Part shown: positions 1 through 11,840 of the stretch, in pieces
How the letters are laid out: every line of letters begins with the position of its first letter
Position numbering within the stretch: the stretch's first letter is position 1
Source of the DNA: Luidia sarsii
Taxonomy: Eukaryota; Echinodermata; Asteroidea; Paxillosida; Luidiidae
DNA: 64,000 nucleotides
NCBI GenBank assembly: GCA_949987565.1
Contig: OX465121.1
Location: 4,904,956-4,968,955 of the forward strand
Reading direction: 5' to 3'
Position numbers and translations under genes: made by a program
The notes under the pieces: model-generated
Databases searched by the model: none
What the model was told of the DNA's origin: nothing
What the model saw: only the letters and a program-made list of their open reading frames with translations

Positions 1-292
1 CTACATTGAATAACCAAACAAACACTGTGGCAGTCGCATCACGTAAGAACATCGGGAGGTTTGTCGCTTCGCTTATCTCAGTGGCAGCTGGTGCAACATT
101 CAACGCCCGTGATATGAGCTCTGAACACGGCACCGGTCCTATCGTAAACACTGCAGCCCCGTCGAGAATCTGAGATTCGGAAACTCGCGCAGCAAACGGC
201 GAAAATAAGATGAAGGCGACCTCGGATGCATTCCCCCACCAACTTGCGCACGTGATAATACGTTCAAATATTATATACCCATCAAATAGTAC
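1..292 (-). CDS. Uncharacterised open frame at the left edge (possible exon or old element)
   Basis: On the minus strand the frame is open from 292 (after a TGA at 295-293) to the window edge, about 97 codons without a stop, including SQILDGAAVFTIGPVPCSEL and LISRALNVAPAATEISEATN. The composition looks protein-like, but I recognise no family. It has no Met-initiated long frame and does not resemble an RBM24 downstream exon. The plus strand of the same DNA is also open from base 3 to a TGA at 171 (NIGRFVASLISVAAGATFNA...), so the signal may be chance or a decayed element. Low confidence; strand is uncertain. Confidence 0.2.
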
Positions 293-1043
293 TCAGAACC
301 CATTTCAGATTTATACTAATTGTTGGTGAGTGAAATTCGCCACTACTTGCATTATGCGAACGGGTGGTTTTTCTTAAAACACAAATTGAGGCATTTTGTT
401 TTGGTTCAAAGAAATTGGTTTTATTTTAAGATACTCTCTAAATGCAATAAAAGGGGGAATAATCCACTCGCTACAAGAGTGAAATTTCCTCAAGAAAATC
501 CAAAACCGCTCAAAAAGAGTGAAAACCACTGTAAAAGGTGTGGAAACCGCTAAGGAAAAACACCACTCTATAGAGGAGTTATGGAGGAAACTCTTTTTCG
601 AGTTGTCCTCAGTATGGCTCCTCACAAGAGTGGGATTTCACTACGTAGTATGAACTTGAAGTAGTATGAATGGGGAAAGGTATAGCCGAAAGGTTGTGAA
701 TGCGGAAACGTTATAGAAATGTTTTTTTTTAGTAATGAAAGGAAAGGCCATCAATACCTCAAGGGATTGGTGAATTTTATTGTCCTACTTTCTTTTGTAA
801 ACAAAATGGGATTAGTTTTCCCCATAGAGATCCATGCATTTGCACCTCTTTGGTAATGGCGTCGCAGTCCCCTTGTCGGCACGCGTCACGCGATGAGTGC
901 GCACTCTAGTTTTATTTATAGAGCTCTATGATGTGGTCACGTTAGGGGGAGCGATGAATGGCGGTGTGGTGTGGTGTGGGAAGAAGGGAGAGGAGAAGAA
1001 CGGCAGTGAGAGAAGATGAGAGCGTGGAGGAGCTGGGACTCAC

Positions 1044-1158
1044 CCGAAGGGCGTGGAGGCAAGGGCAGGTATCGCTTGTCCTCCCGGATGGTGGTGGTGA
1101 TGGTGAGCCAGCTGATGAGCCTGTTGTCTGGCAATAGCAAACTGAATTTGCTCAGCTG
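1044..1158 (-). CDS. RBM24: RBM24/RBM38-family protein, probable coding exon 3 (Gln/His/Ala-rich linker)
   Basis: Probable third coding exon (115 nt). A pyrimidine-rich tract and TTTGCAG acceptor precede it and a consensus GTGAGT donor (1043-1038) follows. With the single base carried over from exon 2 the frame reads T-AEQIQFAIARQQAHQLA, a run of six His, PGGQAIPALASTPF, then two bases of a Gly codon (phase 2). The phase match with exon 2 and the closing PALxxxPFG pattern resemble the post-RRM linker of RBM24 (PALIQRPFG), which supports assignment to the same gene. The acceptor is a NAGNAG pair (CAGCAG), so use of the second AG would drop one Ala. No stop is reached; later exons lie left of the window. 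Less certain than exons 1-2 because linker sequences are poorly conserved. Confidence 0.8.
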
Positions 1159-1746
1159 CTGCAAAAAACACAGAGAGTATATTACAACAACATCGATAGA
1201 AAGTCCACCAACGTCAAGACAAAACCTGCCCGAGACACTAATTATTCAAAACAATCGCACGATAGAGGATGTCACATGCTATCATTATGACGCACAGTAG
1301 GGGGTTTCATTTAACTTCATTTCATTTATTAGTTCTCAGGGTAAGTACAAACATGAAAATGACAAAACATGAACATGGTAGCATCCCTAAATGATGAATC
1401 AAGGATGAATTTGCATGAATCAAGTGTGGAACGATACCGGATTCAACGCGGGGTTGAACCAAAACAAAAATCTAATTTCAACTCGTGGTGAGAATTTCTC
1501 AACCCGGGTTGAGTTCAACCCTGTATGAGAGGCTGTTAGTGTAAAAAGACTTAGTGCGTGCGACAAAAGTATTGGTAAATGGTTGAAGTCTCTAGGCGAT
1601 TTCCCAAGGAAACCACTTAGCGACTCAGGACACGACAGGGGTGCCGATTGACAGTCAGGTTTTGCTGTATAGCGACCGGAGGACGTGTCGACACCTTCTG
1701 GCCTTGCCATGACAATATACATGACAGTCCGGAGGCGAACCGTGAC

Positions 1747-2195
1747 GAGGAGGGTGGAGAGAGAAGAAGAGAGGAAGAGGGTAGGGAAGGAGGGAGAGGG
1801 AGGGAGAGGGAGGAGAAATAGAGGGAGCGAGGAAGAGGGAGGGAGAGAGAGAGAGAAAGGGAGGGAGAGAGAGGGAGAGAGAGACAGGGAGAGAGGGAGA
1901 GAGAGGGGGAAGTGAGGAGAGAGAGAGGGAGAGAGGAAAAGGGAGGGAGAGAGAGAGGGAGGGAGGGAGAACAGAGAGGGATAGGATAGGGAGCAACTTG
2001 GGGAGAGCAAGGTAGAGAGAGAGAGGGAAAGAGGGAGAGACACGGGAAGGGAACGGGGGAGAGAGAGTAAGGGAAAGAGAGGAAGAGAGAGGGGGACAGA
2101 GAGACAGGGATATGATGATCAGAGAGGGGGAGAGTGAGGAGGAGAGGGGGTAAGAGAGAGCAAGGCAGAGAGAGAAAGAGAAAGAGAGAGAGAGA
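1747..2195. repeat. (GGGAGA)n-type polypurine tract
   Basis: About 450 bases almost purely A/G on the plus strand. Long minus-strand frames of Ser/Leu/Pro (up to 207 aa) here are repeat translations, not genes. Confidence 0.9.
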
Positions 2196-2800
2196 TGACA
2201 ACGGTCTGGGTCCGCTTGCCTAGTCTCGAGGTCACAAGGCCGAGCAACCGGAACACATTCGCCTCCGCCCAACCCATCCCCTAAAAAACCCAGCGGGTGT
2301 ACCCTAACAACGGTCCCCGCCTAGCAACCAAAAGACACCACGCCCATGATCTAGACAACAATGCCATGCTATAAATAACATGATTTAGCGTTGCCAAGCC
2401 ACGCAGTCTCCCCCCCCCCCCGGCCCTGCCCAGTGGTTGTGTACTCAATGTGTCCGCGACACGCCACTACTTCACAAAGTACACACGCCACACCAGTACC
2501 AGGAAGAAAAAAAAGACAGAGAAAGTAAAGTTGAAAAAGAAAGAAAGGAAGGAGCACATTCTCTCGTGTAATCCTATTTGCAGTGGCCGAGCCCGTCTGA
2601 GAGAGACAAAACAACAACAACCGCACTGTTTGCATGGGAGAAGAGTGGGATGTCCTCTACACGAAGGATTTTGCAGACAAGGAGCGCAGACCATGAACAA
2701 ATAGAGTTCTCAACCTCGACTACAACCCATAAGTCTGACTTCAGAAATGGATGGACCAGACCTCGGGGAATATCCTGCTCTCTAAAAAGTCATGATAGGA

Positions 2801-2920
2801 GGGTTTGTGGTGACAGAATGTATACTGTAAGGTCTCTTAAAGAAGAGGTGTGGTTCTGAAAAAGAACCTGAGTGGTAACTCGACGTTCCGGCTAGTATGC
2901 TCTGGCCGTCATCAGGATGG
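2801..2920 (+). repeat. Dispersed repeat family A, degenerate copy
   Basis: Contains the family A order: GGTTTGTGGTGACA, a CTCTTAAAG-like motif, GTGTGGTTCTGAAAA, then AACTCGACGTTCCGG and a GCCGTCATCAGG end. It matches copies at 24.9 and 32.9 kb but lacks the second arm. Confidence 0.65.
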
Positions 2921-3668
2921 TAAGCCTTATTCTCAAAAGTGATACCACAGTTTGAAGCCACAGATACTACCTAGCTGTTCAAGGTATAAACTTCCATTTT
3001 TATGGAGCCAAAGTCTCTCTCTCTCTCTCTCTCACCCTTTCTCTCTCTCTTTTGCTTAATGCGAGGAAGGGGATCATTTGGGTGGTTTCCGGTGCCAGTA
3101 GGGAGGGCGAGAAGAGAGAGGTGGGAGAGAGAGAGAGAGAGGAAGACTGCCTCAGGATTTCTCGAAGAAAGGGAGGTTGATTTCTATATTATCCGATGAA
3201 GTATTCGTCCCAGACAGCTGGTTCAGAAAAAAAAAGGAAAACGTCCTTGGATAATTGAGATGGACGTATGGGGCCCAGCTTCTTCTTCTTCTTTAGAAAA
3301 GAAAAAAAATGTCGCTCGAAGCATCGAACCCCGACCGGAGATAACACGTCCGAAGTCGCAACTTTTTGTGGACGGAGAAGAAAAAAAACAAATTCTGGCC
3401 GAGGGGACACGACGCTTGCCCGTTTAGGATCAAAACACGAGAGGCGGTGGTGGTGAACCGCCAGTTGAGACACTCACGCTGAGGGGGGGGGGGGGTGGAG
3501 TCCATCTGGCCGGGCACGAACCGGGGACTTTCTTGATTAATGAACCGGCTGGCCTCGCTGCCTCCCCCGCTACCCCAGCCCGCCCGCCCGAGGACGCGTC
3601 CGTACGTCCGGACGGTACGAGCCGGTGTCACGGTCTCCTCTTTCCCCCGTGCTCGGATATCCGGAAGA

Positions 3669-3721
3669 GCGCACCGGATAACTGAGCACGTTACCGTAAC
3701 GTGCTGAGTTATCCGGCGCGC
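3669..3721. repeat. Near-perfect inverted repeat (stem-loop)
   Basis: Arms of 26 bases (3669-3694 and 3696-3721) around a single C at 3695 pair with two mismatches; the core is CCGGATAACTGAGCACGTTA on the left and its partner on the right. Confidence 0.85.
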
Positions 3722-5037
3722 TGATCTCTCTAGTCGCACACACACGTTACATGTACATGTACGTACAAGTACGTATACATGTAATGTGTAATTTGTGTAT
3801 GTGATGTATGCATATGTGATCGGCATCAAACACGTGGGTTTTTGGCCTGGAATCTGAAGTTCTGCTCCGCATATAATGCAAGATTCCGAGGCACTTGTTC
3901 TTGTATTCGTCAAACCAGACACTTGACGCCATGGCTTGCGAAATTGCCGCGAAAAACACTTACACTTACGATGTACTGTACGCTGAACTCAAACGGGCAG
4001 CCCACGACAAGGTATACCTGCACTCGGTTATCGGAGATCTTGCACAAACAACACCCAAAAACACCCCGGGTAGCAATTTTATTTTTTCAGTTTCATTTTT
4101 GAGGTCGCCCGGAGGGGGAGGGAGGGAGAGAAAGGCATAAGATGTCTGAGACTGAATCTGACTCCCACTGAATCCGATCGTGAAGAGACGTATTTGGGAC
4201 GAATGGGGGGGCGGTTTTCACGCGTCACGACGGAGAAAAAAAAACGAGCGAGTGAAAAAAAACCCGTTTGGGGTCGTGGTGACGTCGACGCGGAAGAAGA
4301 CGAAAGCAGAGAAGACTAGACGGTGTCGGTGTCACAAATCATCCTTGCGGGGTGTTGCACCGTCGCCCGGTGAATCACGGCGAACCACCAAGTATTTCGC
4401 TTCAACTCACGCCGTTAATAACAGCCCCTATTACTCAATTGGCGTTGACGTCACGGATTCCTGCGTACGCACGTGCGGTGTCACGATGAGCGGCACGCAG
4501 TCCATATTGGCGTCGCTCCGGTTACACCATGAATGAAGCGCTCGGCGTATCAGCTTACTTCTATCGGGGGGCGAGGGAGTGGGGGAGGGGAGGATGGTGG
4601 TAGGGGGGTTATTGGTGCTGGTCCCGGGGAGATAACAACATGGCGTACACGGCGCATTGCTGAGATGGCTTCCGAGATGATGATGTCACGGGCCAGCCGT
4701 GGTGACGTCACTGCGGGGAGGAGGAGTAGGAGGAGGGATGCTCGCGTGTGTGTGTGTGCCTGGGAGTTTGAGTATTCGCACAGACGTGCGTCGACTCGAG
4801 ACCTGCCCAGCTCCCCCGAGGTGTGAGGGGGGAGGGGAAGGAGACGGTGGGGGGGGGGGGCACGGTATTCGGTCTGGCGTCTAGATGGGTTCTCCGGCAG
4901 CGCGGCTGTTCTGGGCCGCGCGCGCGTCTGGTCTGGACGGGCGTTCCTTTCGTTTCTATCCCCGGTACTCGTCCGCGGCTGCTGTGCAATCAGCAGCCCG
5001 GGACAAGGTTTCTCGCAAGACCCCCCCTCACACATAT

Positions 5038-5281
5038 CCTGCTGCTGCTGCTGCAACAGTTGCTGCTGCAAAAGTTGCCGATGCTGTTACTGCTGTCGTC
5101 ATTGTCACTGTTGCTGGCGTTGGTGTTTGTCACACAATTGCTGCTGTTGTTGCTGCTGTATAATCGTTGTTGGCGTTGCTGTTGGTATGACTGTCGTGGG
5201 CGTTGCTGCTTGTTGCTGTTGCTGTTGATGTTGCTGCTGCTATATACTATTGTTGACTGACTTGTAGCTGTTGTTGTCGCT
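5038..5281. repeat. (CTG/GTT)n trinucleotide-rich tract
   Basis: Interrupted GCT and GTT triplets over about 240 bases. Open frames here (for example 4990-5373 minus, Ser/Asn-rich) are explained by the triplets. Confidence 0.85.
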
Positions 5282-5850
5282 GTGTACTCTACCGGAGAGA
5301 CCACCTTGGACAAGGCTAGCGCGACCCACGACGGCCAATACGTGTATAATGCACGTGCTACTGAATGCATCAATGCTTCACAATGCTTTCAAAACTGAAT
5401 CCCTGATAAAAACCTCAACAAACGCGAAGAAATTGATCGATCTTTGCACCGAAAGGCTACTGGCGTATGACAACTATACCCCCCTCTTCACCCGAATCGA
5501 GCCGTGCTAGGAATGTCGCCTTCCTGTACAACTAAAGCGCATTGGAAGAATAGCACACATATTACCGTGCCAGTGACGGGACGTTGCACCCTCAACACGC
5601 CAAGCAACGAATACACGACAAAAACTCTCCCAGGATTTAGGGTGTAGCGAGCGGGTGTTTTTTTTCTTTCTGCGTAAACAACGGAGCCTGTGTTTGTTTT
5701 GTTTATGAGCACAGAGGGTGAACTTGAACATATATCTGAGGGTGCGGGGGTCTGAGAGGGAGAGGGAGAGGGGAGGGGAGGGTGGGAGGCGAGTCAAACG
5801 AGGGTAGTTCTGGGTGTAGCCGCCGTCATCGATAATACCCTAATCCCTTA

Positions 5851-6276
5851 TCCCAATCTCTCTCTCACTCTTCACCATTTTCCTCTTTTCTCTCTGTCTC
5901 TCTCCCCTCTCTCTCTCTCTCCCCTCTCTGTCTCTCTCTATACATCCTCTCCATCAAATATCCACTGGTCTGTCCTTCTGTCCTTCTATGTCTCTCTCCC
6001 CTCTCTATCCACCCCTTCCTATTTCCTTACACCTCTCCCTCCACTCTCTTCCCCCTCCCTCTCTCCCCTCCCTCCCCCTCTCTCTCTCTCCACCCCTCTC
6101 CCTGTCTCTCCACTCTCTCCCCCATCCCCCTTCTCTCTCTCCCCTCTCTCTCTTCCCTCGTTCCCCTCTCTTTCTATCCCTCTCGCTCCTCTCCCTCTCT
6201 CTCTCTCTCTCTCTCGCACATCTCTCCCCTCCCTCCCCTCTCTCTCCCTCCCCCTCTCTCCCCCCTCTCTCTCATA
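5851..6276. repeat. (CT)n/CCCTCT polypyrimidine tract
   Basis: Almost pure pyrimidine on the plus strand, complement of the polypurine tracts at 1.7 and 7.9 kb. Confidence 0.88.
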
Positions 6277-6804
6277 TCCATTTCATTCACGCATGTGGCC
6301 TGTGTGAGGTCGGTGATTTACCTCCGTCTGCCGTCGAGGTGACGGCATCGGGAAATCAATCAGGTCGTGGGCACGGTGGTGCTTTAGTACTCCTCTCCGC
6401 GCCGCACCCTCCCGAGTCGACCGCGTGGAGTTCACGGTCGCCAAGCATCAACACTCAGGGCGGAGGTTTGCCTATACCCATGATGGCTATACAATCTTCA
6501 GGTGGTTCCTTGTCGGAGACCATCCACGTCACCACTGGACGGTTGTTTTTTTGGTGGGGGGGGGCCAACCTCGGTCAGCATATCAGTTAAATATTGCCCA
6601 TTATTGTTTATTTCTTCTCCACACATCGAAAACGCTCAAACCGTACAAAGTCCGCCTATAGTTTTCAAAAGCGTCCGAGCTTCGCTGCAAGTACATTGGT
6701 ATCGTCATGCCCTGTACTTCACTGGTTCATTTGGAGCACCCTGGGTTGATGGTTTTTTTTTTAGGTTCACCATTCTGTTCTCCATTCTAGTCGATTACTG
6801 ACAG

Positions 6805-6815
6805 ACAACAACAGC

Positions 6816-6878
<63 letters not shown>
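6805..6878. repeat. (CAA)n microsatellite
   Basis: About 24 CAA units with two interruptions. Confidence 0.95.
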
Positions 6879-7855
6879 TGAAAGAAATCATACTAAAACA
6901 ACTTTAAAAAGTGTGTTCATTGGTTCTCTGAATTAATGGGAAAGAAATTCTAAAATAACTACTGTAAAGTGTAAAAAAAGTACCGTTTCGGAGACAAGAG
7001 CTCGGTGGAAATGGCAGGCGGATGTGCTGTGCAAGTTTATAAAAAGCAGTAATTCACTAACCGAGCAGCGGCGGAGGAGCGAGTTGTTTCTTTCCTGGAA
7101 GTTTTATGCGAACTCGCCCGTGGCATTGCAAGCCCAGTCTCTTCTTGTTCTACTTCGTCGCCCGCGTTCTATGCCACGGTTCTACCTCCCAGGGACTGGC
7201 CAAGGGGTCAGAGGTCGTTCGCATAAAAAAAAAATGGCGAAACGTCGGCTGCCATGGCAACGCCAGCACGCCGAACTCGCGCCGACTGATCCGGTTATAG
7301 GGTTGCGTCGAAGTGGGGGGGGGGTAGTATGGGGGTGTGGAGGGGTGTGCGGTGCATGTAAGCACCGGTGTGTTCTGGCAAGGAGGGGGAGGGGGGTTGG
7401 TAGGTTGTGGTTATTCTGGCAACAAAATTCTCGGGAGATTGTGACCGATTTTTCGTCCGAGGCGATCCAACGGTCGGAGATAGTGCGTTGAGAATCGCGT
7501 TAGCGGTTAATGTTGTGGTCGACGTCGGTAAAAACGCGTGTTGGATTGAACATCACCACCCTTGTATTGTGTGCGGGGCGGGGGGATTTTCAACCGTGTA
7601 TGGCTTGAAGAATGAACAAGAGAGAGAGAAAAGAAACCCGGATACAGCGATAATTTTTGGACTCGATTGTCAAACACAACATCACTGACACACACACATT
7701 GAACGTGTACTTCTGTGGCGTGCATTGATACTAAACGTCCGTTACAAACAATCGGATTAGGCCCGCCATTATTGGGACTGGGAGTGGTATTATTATTGCT
7801 TGTTTTCCTCCCCCAAAAAGAACTTAGGCACCCGGATCCCACACCTGAAAAAAAT

Positions 7856-8395
7856 CGGGGAGAGGGGGAGAGGGAGGGAGAGAGGGAGGTACAGAGAAAG
7901 AGAGAGAGGAGAGGGAGGGAGAGAGGGAGGGATAGAGGAAGAGAGAGAGAGGAGAGGTAGGGAGAGAGGGAGGGATAGAAAGAGAGAGAGGGAGAAGGAG
8001 GGGAGAGGGAGGGATAGAGAAAGAGAGAGAGGAGAGGGAGGGAGAGAGGGAGGGATAGAGAAAGAGAGAGAGAGGAGAGGTAGGGAGAGAGGGAGGGATA
8101 GAGAAAGAGAGAGAGAGAGAGAGAGAGATGGGGAAAATAGAGGGAGAGGGAGAGGAAGAGAGAGCGAGAGAGGGAGGGAGAGAGGGAGGGATAGAGAAAG
8201 AGAGAGAGAGAGGAGATGGAGGGAGAGAGGGAGGGATAGAAAGAGAGAGAGAGGGAGAGGGAGGGAGAGGGAGTGATAGAGAAAGAGAGAGGGAGACAGA
8301 GAGAGAGAGAGGAACAGAGAGGGAGAGAGAGATGAGGAGGAAGAGGAAGAGGAGGAGGAGGAGGGAGGAAGAGGAAGAGAAGGAGATAGAACGAA
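7856..8395. repeat. (GAGAGG)n polypurine tract with higher-order units
   Basis: A block of GGGAGGGATAGA(A)AGAGAGAGAG recurs about every 55-60 bases over 540 bases, so this is a variable-unit minisatellite rather than a plain dinucleotide run. The 340-aa minus frame (7507-8529) is a Ser/Leu/Pro repeat translation. Confidence 0.9.
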
Positions 8396-9754
8396 GAATC
8401 GGGTACACTGAGGGAAACGTCAGACGCGTTGAAATGACGAAAATAAAACCCCACCCTCCACAACACCGGTAGTGTCCTCGTCACAGACACCCGGGGAAGC
8501 CGTACTAGACAAGGGGTCGACCTCGCCAATACGATCCCCTTTCCGATTCTGTGCGCGGGGAGATCGCTGAACCCCGGCGATAAACGGCCGCCCTGTTACA
8601 TACTGGTAGCAATAATAACAACAAACAAAACAACCAGAAGATTGGCCCACGGCTTTGGTGCCCTTCTTTAAAAAAAAGAAAGAAAGAAAACAATCTGGTG
8701 TTTACCGGACGTCAGGATTTGCTTCAGACTGTTGTGCTCAAATTCGAGTTTGCCAACTCGGACTCGACATCTCTGACGAGGAAAGTCGAATATGAACCAA
8801 GAAATCTCGATCTGTAGGCCAAATTGTGCTCGAACGAATGTAGTGTACGAGTCGCGGATGTTTTCATGTCATTTAAACACAAACAATGGGGCGATTTGGG
8901 GCGAAAAGGTTTCAAACCGACAGTTGTGAGTCGGACGACAGTCACACTAAAATGTGCCCGCGTTGTCCCCCCAGGTTATGGGGGCAAAGGGGGTGGGGCT
9001 ACCCCCACTGCTTCGACGACCTTTCCCCCTCCCCTCAAATTAGTAGCCGTTCTTCTCCTTGTTTAGGACAGTCACCAAAAGGCCACTATTGTGGCCCGCT
9101 TCGCTCCACCCAACCCACCCCGCCATTATACACTTTCCCCTGCTGCGACGCAAGGTCGCAACAACTTTAAAACCCATCTCCATACTGATAAAAAAAAACA
9201 CACAACCCAGCCGTGCTTCAACCCAGTACCTAACGCTCAGGTGTACACCCTGAACGAGGTACTCGAAGTAGAAACACCGGGGTGGTCTCAATTACAACGA
9301 GTCAGCGGTGTGCACCCTAAAAAGGGGAAACGATTTCATAGAGGGAATATAGGCTGTGTAACATCCACAAAACAAGCCGTAATGTAACCGTCGGGGGGGA
9401 GAAAAAATATTAATGAGGCTACCTTGCAATGGCAGGAGAGGCGAGAAAATAGGGACAAGGGGTTAACGAGCCGAGCGTTAAGACCAACAGGGATCGACGG
9501 CGGTGAGATAATAGGGTCTGGGGGTAGGGGGTGGGGATGGCGGTGTCGCGATAATCTATTCCCTTGGAACTGTGCCAAGTCATGTTGCTCCGCGGGCCCT
9601 CCCTGTAACTATTGCGAAATATCTTGTACGATGCGTTGGCGCGGTGTCAAAATGGGTGTACAGCTCATTGACTCGCAACGCCTGTCTGCATTCGACAGCG
9701 ACATGATGAACAAACATTGACACTTACAGCAGTAATGTACAAAACTGTTAAAAT

Positions 9755-10002
9755 TACCGGAATGGAAATCTCACAATTTAGTGGGCCTGACAGTTTTGAT
9801 CCTAGCCGGACCGTTCTCAAAGGCAGAGTGACAAGGACAAAACATATACATGTACATGTGCAGGAAGGGATAGAGAGTGAATGGGACATTGTCATCCACG
9901 TCCCATTCACTCTCCACCCCCCACATTCCTTCGTGTGTACACGTATCTGTTTTGTCCTTGTCACTCTGCCTTTGAGGAAGGTCCTCCTAGGATTGAAAAA
10001 TA
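9755..10002. repeat. Dispersed repeat family B, fold-back copy
   Basis: Left arm (about 9794-9894) has AATTTAGTGGGCCTGAC, GATCCTAGCCGGACC and AAAGGCAGAGTGACAAGGAC. The right arm (about 9899-10000) is its diverged reverse complement. The turn is a short stem of TGAATGGGAC/GTCCCATTCA. It matches copies at 33.1 and 38.1 kb. Confidence 0.8.
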
Positions 10003-10204
10003 GCAGTAGAACCAATTCTTTTATCTTGATGTGAGCATGCGTGATACTCCTTCTGTGCGTGTGTGTGTCAGTTCCCGACAGTGTAGACCTGCCTAGCCAA
10101 CCAAACAGTCGATTTCTCGAAACGCTTCGAATCAGAAAACCCGTAAACGCCGTAAGATCTACGGATTCCTTTCAGAGACCTCAATACGTGCATTCTTAAA
10201 TTCT

Positions 10205-10227
10205 AAAAAAAAAAAAAAAAAAAAAAA
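10205..10227 (+). repeat. Poly(A) run of 23 bases
   Basis: Uninterrupted A run. It could be the tail of a retroposed sequence, but no target-site duplication or body was identified upstream. Confidence 0.9.
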
Positions 10228-11023
10228 TGGACAACGCACTGGGCGACTGAGTATATACCCAGCACGATTTGAGGCAGAACCTCCATTGGTAACGCGGAAA
10301 TACATTTGCACTATACACGCCAAAGCAGGATACCAGTTGTGTTTGGTTCGCGTATAGGATATAGAACTTGAAATTCAAAGTTGCTGTGGAAGAAATTCCC
10401 GGCCATGAATGCGAACTAATGTAACGCACTTTTGTCTTCAGACAGAACCCATTAAACCCGACGCATCTGCAACCTATTATTGCAACATACATATGTGACC
10501 CGGCACAGCATATTGAGGAATAACCCCCACTTTTGAGATTTTGAGATTTTCTAATGATGTGAAAGAGTATACCATTAGCTTTCAAATTGTATCAAAATTA
10601 TTTCCGTGTGAACTTTGTTGAAAATAGTACAAGGGGACTTCGCTCGTTCATTTGGTACCAGACACAATAATAGCAGCACCATTCTAACTCCTCGAAAGCG
10701 GCCATTCAAAAAGGCAGGAACTTTACATTTTCATGAACAAAGTTCACAAACACTCCCCCGAAATCCTCGTTTTTTCAACACTTAGAGACGGATTTCGGAA
10801 AAATTCTTTGGACATAAAATCCTCCAATACATTAACTTTCCGAAAGAACATTTTTTTTTTTTTATCGAATTGAGAAGATACTTTGACTCCAGGCGTTGTT
10901 AACTCGAAAGGTGTTTTGGTGGGATATTCCTCATGTCGCTGTGCCGGGTCACATATAAACGTGGGCTATTTCTAGCCACTCGGGTCTGGTACCCTGTGTC
11001 CCCCCACCGACGATTGCACTCAC

Positions 11024-11153
11024 TGTTTTGCGTGGCGTTATTCCTGGGCTTGGCACCGATGATGGCCAGGTTGACGTTGGCTTTGCGACCGTCAATGATC
11101 GGGTTGGCATCTGCGCAGGCCAGCTTGGCCGAGTCCTTGGAGGCCATCGTTAC
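11024..11153 (-). CDS. RBM24: RBM24/RBM38-family RNA-binding protein, coding exon 2
   Basis: Second coding exon (130 nt, 43 codons plus one base). A clean acceptor (CTTCAG at 11159-11154) precedes [11 protein letters not shown], which completes RNP1 (KGYGFVTM across the junction, residues 51-58). It continues with the near-invariant family signature [14 protein letters not shown] and IIGAKPR, the end of the RRM. The donor GTGAGT (11023-11018) follows, leaving phase 1. Translation past the donor (ECNRRWGD...) loses all similarity, which supports the boundary. The domain now spans about residues 10-90, the usual RRM length. Exon 1 ends in phase 0 and joins exactly. The long introns on both sides are repeat-rich. 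Confidence 0.96.
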
Positions 11154-11162
11154 CTGAAGCCA

Positions 11163-11840
11163 GAGGAGAGAGAGAGAGGGTGAGAGACGGTATGTAGATA
11201 TAGGCCCACTATAGGATCAAATTGTTGTTATTGCGATAGAGTGAGGACGAGAAGTGGAGAGAGAGGGAGTGATAATGATATGTAGATACATGTATAGGCT
11301 TACTAAATACTAGACTAGAGAGGACGAGAAGTGGGGAGAGAGAGGGGAGAGAGAGGGAGAGAGGGAGAGAGAGAGAGGGAGAGAGAGAGGGAGAGAGAGA
11401 GGGAGAGAAAGGGAGAGAGAGGGAGAGGGAGAGAGAGTGAGTGATAATGATATGTAGATACATGTATAGGCTTACTAGACCAGAGAGGACGAGGAGTGGG
11501 CAGAGAGAGAGGGGAAGATAGAGGGAGAGAGAGGGGGAGAGAGAGAGGGAGAGAGAGAGGGGAAGATAGAGGGAGAGAGAGGGGGAGAGAGAGAGGGAGA
11601 GAGGGAGAGAGGGAGAGGGAGAGAGGGGGAGAGGGAGAGGAGAGGGAGAGGAGAGGGAGAGAGAGGGAGAGAAAGGGAGAGAGAGGGAGAGGGAGAGAGA
11701 GAGTTAGTGATAATGATAATGTAGATATGTCTACTATAGGTTTGTTTAGTGCGATAGAGACTAGAGAGAGAAGGGTAGAAGGAGGGAGGAGGGAGAGGGA
11801 GAGAGAAAGGGAAAGAGAGGGAGAGCTACGTCAGAGCTGG
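11163..11840. repeat. Composite GA tract with ~65-bp spacer units
   Basis: GA-rich blocks alternate with a unique module GTGATAATGATATGTAGATA followed by CATGTATAGGCTTACTA and GAGAGGACGAG, present near 11269, 11441 and 11706 (a diverged fourth near 11190). This makes a higher-order tandem repeat of about 170-265 bases. Confidence 0.85.

Larger units (their letters stand above)
1159..11023 (-). other. RBM24-family gene, intron 2 (~9.9 kb)
   Basis: Bounded by the exon 2 donor and exon 3 acceptor. No exon was recognised inside. It holds purine/pyrimidine tracts (1747-2195, 5851-6276, 7856-8395), a (CTG/GTT)n tract, (CAA)n, a 23-base poly(A) run, a strong stem-loop near 3.7 kb, a family A repeat fragment near 2.8 kb and a family B fold-back near 9.8 kb. 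Between these the DNA is unique-looking with many poly(G)/poly(A) runs and no recognised gene. Confidence 0.8.

Noticed and set aside
3293..3922. 209-aa minus-strand frame
   Set aside because: No domain, crosses a poly(G) run and a stem-loop, lies within RBM24 intron 2.
7507..8529. 340-aa minus-strand open frame
   Set aside because: Ser/Leu/Pro translation of a polypurine tract.
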